Shown here in pieces: positions 6,450 to 8,832 of a DNA stretch of 8,832 bases. The DNA comes from JBEBBU01 sp041158225. GTDB lineage: Bacteria > Pseudomonadota > Gammaproteobacteria > Methylococcales > Methylococcaceae. The translations under genes were made by a program, and so were the position numbers. Where the stretch lies: positions 1 to 8,832 of the forward strand of contig JBEBBU010000191.1 of the NCBI GenBank assembly GCA_041158225.1, given 5' to 3'. Each line of letters begins with the position of its first letter. Within the stretch, counting starts at the first letter, position 1. The notes under the pieces were generated by a model that was given only the letters and a program-made list of their open reading frames with translations, made no database searches and had not been told where the DNA came from.

Positions 6450-7484
6450 CTACTCAGAAGCCATGGCTCCACTCAGGCGGGGACCACGCAGGGCAACCCA
6501 GCCTGCCTTGAGAGGGTTGTGCATGGCATCATCCACCGCAGTTGCTTCAAAACCACAGTGGGCCATACAGTTCGCACACTTGGGATTAGTGGAAGTCCCA
6601 TACTTTTCCCAGGGAGTATCCTCCAGCAATTCCTTGAATGTTTTGGCATAGCCTTCATCGACAAGCAGGTAACAGGGCTTCTGCCAGCCAAATACGTTTC
6701 TGGTGGGATTTCCCCATGGCGTACACTGATAATTCTGGTTACCCGCCAGAAAATCCAGATAGAGACTGGAATGGTTCAGCGGCCACTTCTTACCCTTGCC
6801 AAGCTTGAAGATATTGCGGAACAACTGTTTGCTGTCACGCATCTTGATGAAAATATCCTGCTGCGGCGCATGCTCGTAACTGAAGCCAGGCGCAATGGTC
6901 ACACCTTCAACACCAAGTTTCTTGACGCGATCGAGAAACTCAGCAACCTCTTCAGGCGACTCACCCTGAAAGAGAGTGCAGTTGATATTGACCCTGAATC
7001 CTTTGGCAATAGCCTGTTCAATAGCTTCAACCGCGCGATCAAACACACCATCCTGACAGACTGAGGCATCATGACGATCCCTGTTGCCATCAAGATGCAC
7101 CGAGAACGTCAGATAGGGAGATGGTTTATAATCATCCATACGCTTCTTGAGAAGAAGCGCATTGGTACAAAGGTAAACATATTTCCCGCGGGCAATCAGC
7201 CCATCAACCACCTGAGGAAGTTCACGATGCAGCAGTGGCTCTCCTCCCGCAATGGAGACAATAGGTGCGCCACACTCATCCGCCGCCTGCAGGCACTCTT
7301 CAACACTCAGGCGCCGGTTAAGGATTTCATCAGGGTAATCGATCTTGCCGCAGCCAGCACAAGCCAGATTGCAACGAAACAGCGGCTCAAGCATAAGCAC
7401 CAGCGGGTAGCGCTTCACTCCACCCAGTTTCTGCTTCATGAGATATTTGGCGACGGTGATTTGCTGGCGTAAGGGCACACCCAT
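6450..7484 (-). CDS. hpnH: Hopanoid radical SAM enzyme, adenosylhopane synthase
   Basis: Radical SAM protein that joins the 5'-deoxyadenosyl group of SAM to diploptene, giving adenosylhopane, the first step toward C35 side-chain hopanoids such as bacteriohopanetetrol. The 344 aa match HpnH along the whole length. The [4Fe-4S]-SAM motif is CNLACAGC (Cys38, Cys42, Cys45), followed by KIDYPDEIL (47-55), IAGGEPLLH (78-86), FSVHLDG (127-133), KWPLNHSSLYLDFLAGNQ (233-250), QCTPWGNPTRNVFGWQKPCY (253-272) and the C-terminal KCANCMAHCG (302-311), where further cysteines sit. I chose the ATG at 7484 (MGVPLRQQ), which matches the family N-terminus and has AGGAG 9 nt upstream. An in-frame ATG at 7550 would add 22 unrelated residues and lies at or before the predicted transcription start. 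It is the first gene of a minus-strand group with parA, and divergent from the squalene synthase. Confidence 0.95.
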   Translation of the reverse strand: MGVPLRQQITVAKYLMKQKLGGVKRYPLVLMLEPLFRCNLACAGCGKIDYPDEILNRRLSVEECLQAADECGAPIVSIAGGEPLLHRELPQVVDGLIARGKYVYLCTNALLLKKRMDDYKPSPYLTFSVHLDGNRDRHDASVCQDGVFDRAVEAIEQAIAKGFRVNINCTLFQGESPEEVAEFLDRVKKLGVEGVTIAPGFSYEHAPQQDIFIKMRDSKQLFRNIFKLGKGKKWPLNHSSLYLDFLAGNQNYQCTPWGNPTRNVFGWQKPCYLLVDEGYAKTFKELLEDTPWEKYGTSTNPKCANCMAHCGFEATAVDDAMHNPLKAGWVALRGPRLSGAMASE

Positions 7485-7551
7485 GTTGAGAATCTCCTGA
7501 GTTGGGTTGGATTCGAGGCAGCAACGATACTGAATTAACTGCTTAACCATT

Positions 7552-7591
7552 ACTATAGCGCAATCCGGTAAAACCTACCATATCACTCGGT
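7552..7591 (-). promoter_or_regulatory. hpnH promoter with the 29-bp element shared with dxs
   Basis: Minus strand 7591-7563 reads ACCGAGT-N5-GGTAGG-N4-ACCGGAT. After 5 nt (TGCGC) comes TATAGT (7557-7552, 5 of 6 to TATAAT). The hexamer 17 bp upstream of the -10 is TGGTAG, a poor -35. Of the 29 element bases, 22 are identical to the copy at 2724-2752, with the same orientation and the same distance to the -10 box. Predicted transcription start is near 7545, leaving about 60 nt of leader before the hpnH ATG. The precise matching of spacing argues against chance; the protein that reads it is unknown. Confidence 0.65.
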
Positions 7592-7621
7592 AATACGCAC
7601 AGCACAGGTTTCGTGATTCGC

Positions 7622-7650
7622 ATCCTAGCACCTAGTTGTATTTTTCTCAA
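7622..7650 (-). promoter_or_regulatory. Second possible hpnH promoter
   Basis: Minus strand: TTGAGA (7650-7645, 5 of 6), 17-bp spacer, TAGGAT (7627-7622, 4 of 6). It lies upstream of the element-type promoter and inside the long inverted repeat at 7635-7673, which could therefore control it. Hexamer matches only. Confidence 0.4.
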
Positions 7651-7673
7651 CTTTCCGTGGCGCGAAATACAAC
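7635..7673. repeat. Perfect 9-bp inverted repeat between divergent hpnH and squalene synthase promoters
   Basis: GTTGTATTT (7635-7643) and AAATACAAC (7665-7673) are exact reverse complements separated by 21 bp, so the arms repeat every 30 bp, close to three helical turns. The repeat covers the -35 of the second hpnH promoter and ends 6 bp before the -35 of the squalene synthase promoter. Two regulator dimers or a spaced operator are possible. A hairpin with a 21-nt loop seems less likely to matter. Confidence 0.5.
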
Positions 7674-7678
7674 AGCAC

Positions 7679-7706
7679 TTGACGGGATGTACCGAACAGG
7701 TAGAAT
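7679..7706 (+). promoter_or_regulatory. Sigma-70 promoter of the squalene synthase gene
   Basis: TTGACG (7679-7684, 5 of 6), 16-bp spacer, TAGAAT (7701-7706, 5 of 6). This is the best conventional promoter match in the window. Transcription would begin near 7713, leaving a leader of about 59 nt. CAGG and CCTG flank the -10 box symmetrically (7697-7710). Confidence 0.65.
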
Positions 7707-7720
7707 CCTGACCTACATAC

Positions 7721-7740
7721 AGAACCTTACGACAGGTTCT
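7721..7740 (+). promoter_or_regulatory. Inverted repeat in the squalene synthase leader
   Basis: AGAACCT (7721-7727) and AGGTTCT (7734-7740) are perfect 7-bp arms around 6 nt, starting about 8 nt after the predicted transcription start. It could be a repressor operator just downstream of the promoter or a small leader hairpin. No U tract follows, so it is not a terminator. Confidence 0.45.
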
Positions 7741-7754
7741 TACCCACTTAACGT

Positions 7755-7775
7755 ATGGATCCCAGCACTGAATGA
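7755..7775 (+). other. Possible 6-codon leader ORF coupled to the squalene synthase start
   Basis: ATG at 7755 opens MDPSTE, whose TGA stop (7773-7775) overlaps the next start as ATGA, the same junction seen before ispA. The squalene synthase ATG has no clear Shine-Dalgarno, so re-initiation is conceivable. The leader itself also lacks one, so this is weakly supported. Confidence 0.2.
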
Positions 7776-8832
7776 GCGGCGACCTAACCCCTACTGGCTC
7801 TGATCTGGGCCGGTTATCTGATGATGAATTTCAGGCTTACCTGCTTGCAGGCGTATCCCGTACTTTTGCACTGACCATCCCTCAGTTACCCGCAGCGCTG
7901 GCCCGACCAGTATCCAACGCGTACCTGCTATGCAGGATTGTGGATACCATAGAAGATGAACCTGCCATTGACGGGGAACAGAAGCGCTCGTTCTGCCGCC
8001 TGTTCGCTGCAGTCGTCAGGGGCGAGGCTGATGCTGGCCATCTGGCCAGAGAACTGGCCCCGCTTCTCTCCAGCCAGACACTGGCCACCGAACACGAACT
8101 CATCGCCGTGATGCCCAGAGTGATCCGCATCACACATGGTTTCGATCCCGAGCAGAAGCAGGCGCTTTCCCTGTGTGTAGAGATCATGTCTCAAGGCATG
8201 GCAGATTTCCAGAGCCGCGACCTCACTACAGGTCTGGGTACGCTGCAGGAAATGGGCGACTACTGTTACTATGTCGCCGGGGTCGTGGGTGAGATGCTTA
8301 CCCGCCTCTTCTGCCACTACTCGCCAGAAATTGACCGGCATCGCGATGAAATGATGCGCCTGTCCGTGTCTTTCGGTCAGGGACTGCAGATGACCAATAT
8401 CCTCAAGGATCTGTGGGATGACCACGATCGTGGCGTCTGCTGGCTGCCCAAGGATATTTTCGTCGGAACCGGCTTTGATCTGGCCAATCTGCATCCTGGT
8501 CATCGCAATGAACGGTTCAAGGCAGGCTACAGGATACTGATTGGCATCGCTCTGGGGCACCTTGAGAATGCATTGCGTTACACCATGCTCATCCCTACCC
8601 ATGAATCCGGTATACGCCAGTTCTGTCTCTGGGCACTGGGCATGGCTGTGATGACACTCAGAAAAATCAACAGTCATCTTGATTTCAGTACCTCTGCCGG
8701 CGTCAAGATCAGCCGGCGAACAGTACACGGCACGGTACTCATCAGCCGCCTGACTCACCGCTGTGACTTCCTGCTGGGTCTTGCCTTTTCTGCCGCCAGC
8801 CTCGGATTACCCAGGGCTGCACAGGATCTGAT
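7772..8832 (+). CDS. Squalene synthase, 5' part (runs off the right edge)
   Basis: Head-to-head trans-isoprenyl diphosphate synthase, expected to condense two farnesyl diphosphates to squalene through presqualene diphosphate with NADPH. The 353 codons present cover the catalytic core: GVSRTFALTIPQLP (27-40), the first aspartate motif DTIEDE (58-63), MSQGMADFQSRD (139-150), GDYCYYVAGVVGEMLTRLF (162-180) and the second motif in QMTNILKDLWDD (206-217). DYCYYVAG and GMADF recall the single-enzyme eukaryote-type synthase more than the separate HpnC and HpnD proteins, and divergence from hpnH supports squalene over phytoene. Residues 333-345 are hydrophobic. An in-frame stop (7769-7771) directly precedes the ATG at 7772, fixing the start. 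The 3' end is missing, so a C-terminal membrane anchor cannot be judged. A phytoene or C30 carotenoid role is less likely but not excluded. Confidence 0.87.
   Translation, partial: MSGDLTPTGSDLGRLSDDEFQAYLLAGVSRTFALTIPQLPAALARPVSNAYLLCRIVDTIEDEPAIDGEQKRSFCRLFAAVVRGEADAGHLARELAPLLSSQTLATEHELIAVMPRVIRITHGFDPEQKQALSLCVEIMSQGMADFQSRDLTTGLGTLQEMGDYCYYVAGVVGEMLTRLFCHYSPEIDRHRDEMMRLSVSFGQGLQMTNILKDLWDDHDRGVCWLPKDIFVGTGFDLANLHPGHRNERFKAGYRILIGIALGHLENALRYTMLIPTHESGIRQFCLWALGMAVMTLRKINSHLDFSTSAGVKISRRTVHGTVLISRLTHRCDFLLGLAFSAASLGLPRAAQDL

Noticed and set aside
7485..7550. Longer hpnH start at 7550 adding 22 residues
   Set aside because: The added residues do not match the HpnH N-terminus. The ATG at 7484 has a proper Shine-Dalgarno, and 7550 overlaps the -10 and start region of the element-type promoter.
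7691..7713. A third copy of the shared element at the squalene synthase promoter (ACCGA, GGTAG and ACC words)
   Set aside because: The words occur but their spacings (8 and 12 bp between word starts) differ from the 12 and 10 bp of the two good copies, so it does not qualify.
7928..8758. Long open frame of 276 codons on the minus strand
   Set aside because: It lies wholly antisense to the squalene synthase, whose motifs are unmistakable. It shows no family motif and no promoter or Shine-Dalgarno of its own.
1..8832. Mobile element, CRISPR array, tRNA or rRNA
   Set aside because: No terminal repeats, transposase or integrase motifs, regular short repeats or RNA gene folds were seen; the genes are densely packed housekeeping and lipid-pathway genes.

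Overview
The window reads as ordinary chromosome from a hopanoid-making proteobacterium, most likely a gammaproteobacterium or close relative such as Acidithiobacillia. The evidence is a ParE very close to the enterobacterial form, an ispA-dxs pair in the usual gammaproteobacterial order, and an HpnH-type radical SAM enzyme next to a squalene synthase. GC content is moderate and coding density high. No RNA gene, insertion sequence, CRISPR array or phage gene is visible. The species cannot be named from the sequence.

Layout. (1) 1-1705, minus: 5' part of parE (topoisomerase IV subunit B), running off the left edge. (2) 1801-5191, plus: ispA (farnesyl diphosphate synthase), dxs (first MEP-pathway enzyme) and apt (adenine phosphoribosyltransferase, TTG start 2 nt after dxs). 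(3) 7484-5202, minus and convergent with group 2: hpnH (adenosylhopane synthase), an orphan ParA-type ATPase, and an unrecognised 175-residue protein with a disordered acidic N-terminal part and one hydrophobic segment. (4) 7772-8832, plus and divergent from hpnH: a squalene synthase running off the right edge. No gap exceeds 300 bases. The longest, 7485-7771, is packed with promoter and repeat signals.

How the genes fit together. Dxs starts isoprenoid supply, IspA makes farnesyl diphosphate, the squalene synthase condenses two of these to squalene, and HpnH adds the 5'-deoxyadenosyl group of SAM to the cyclised hopene. The next known hopanoid step (HpnG, not in this window) releases free adenine, which Apt could recycle to AMP. 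Apt beside dxs therefore has a possible rationale.

Two observations stand out. First, a 29-bp block, ACCGAGT-N5-GGTAGG-N4-ACCGGAT, occurs twice with identical spacing: at 2724-2752 before dxs and, on the minus strand, at 7591-7563 before hpnH. Each copy is followed after exactly 5 nt by a -10-like hexamer (TGTAAT, TATAGT). This looks like a shared promoter or activator element linking isoprenoid supply to hopanoid modification. Second, hpnH is followed by a ParA ATPase and a small putative membrane-associated protein. That is the layout of a ParA-plus-adaptor positioning system with no obvious known cargo adaptor, placed in a hopanoid locus.
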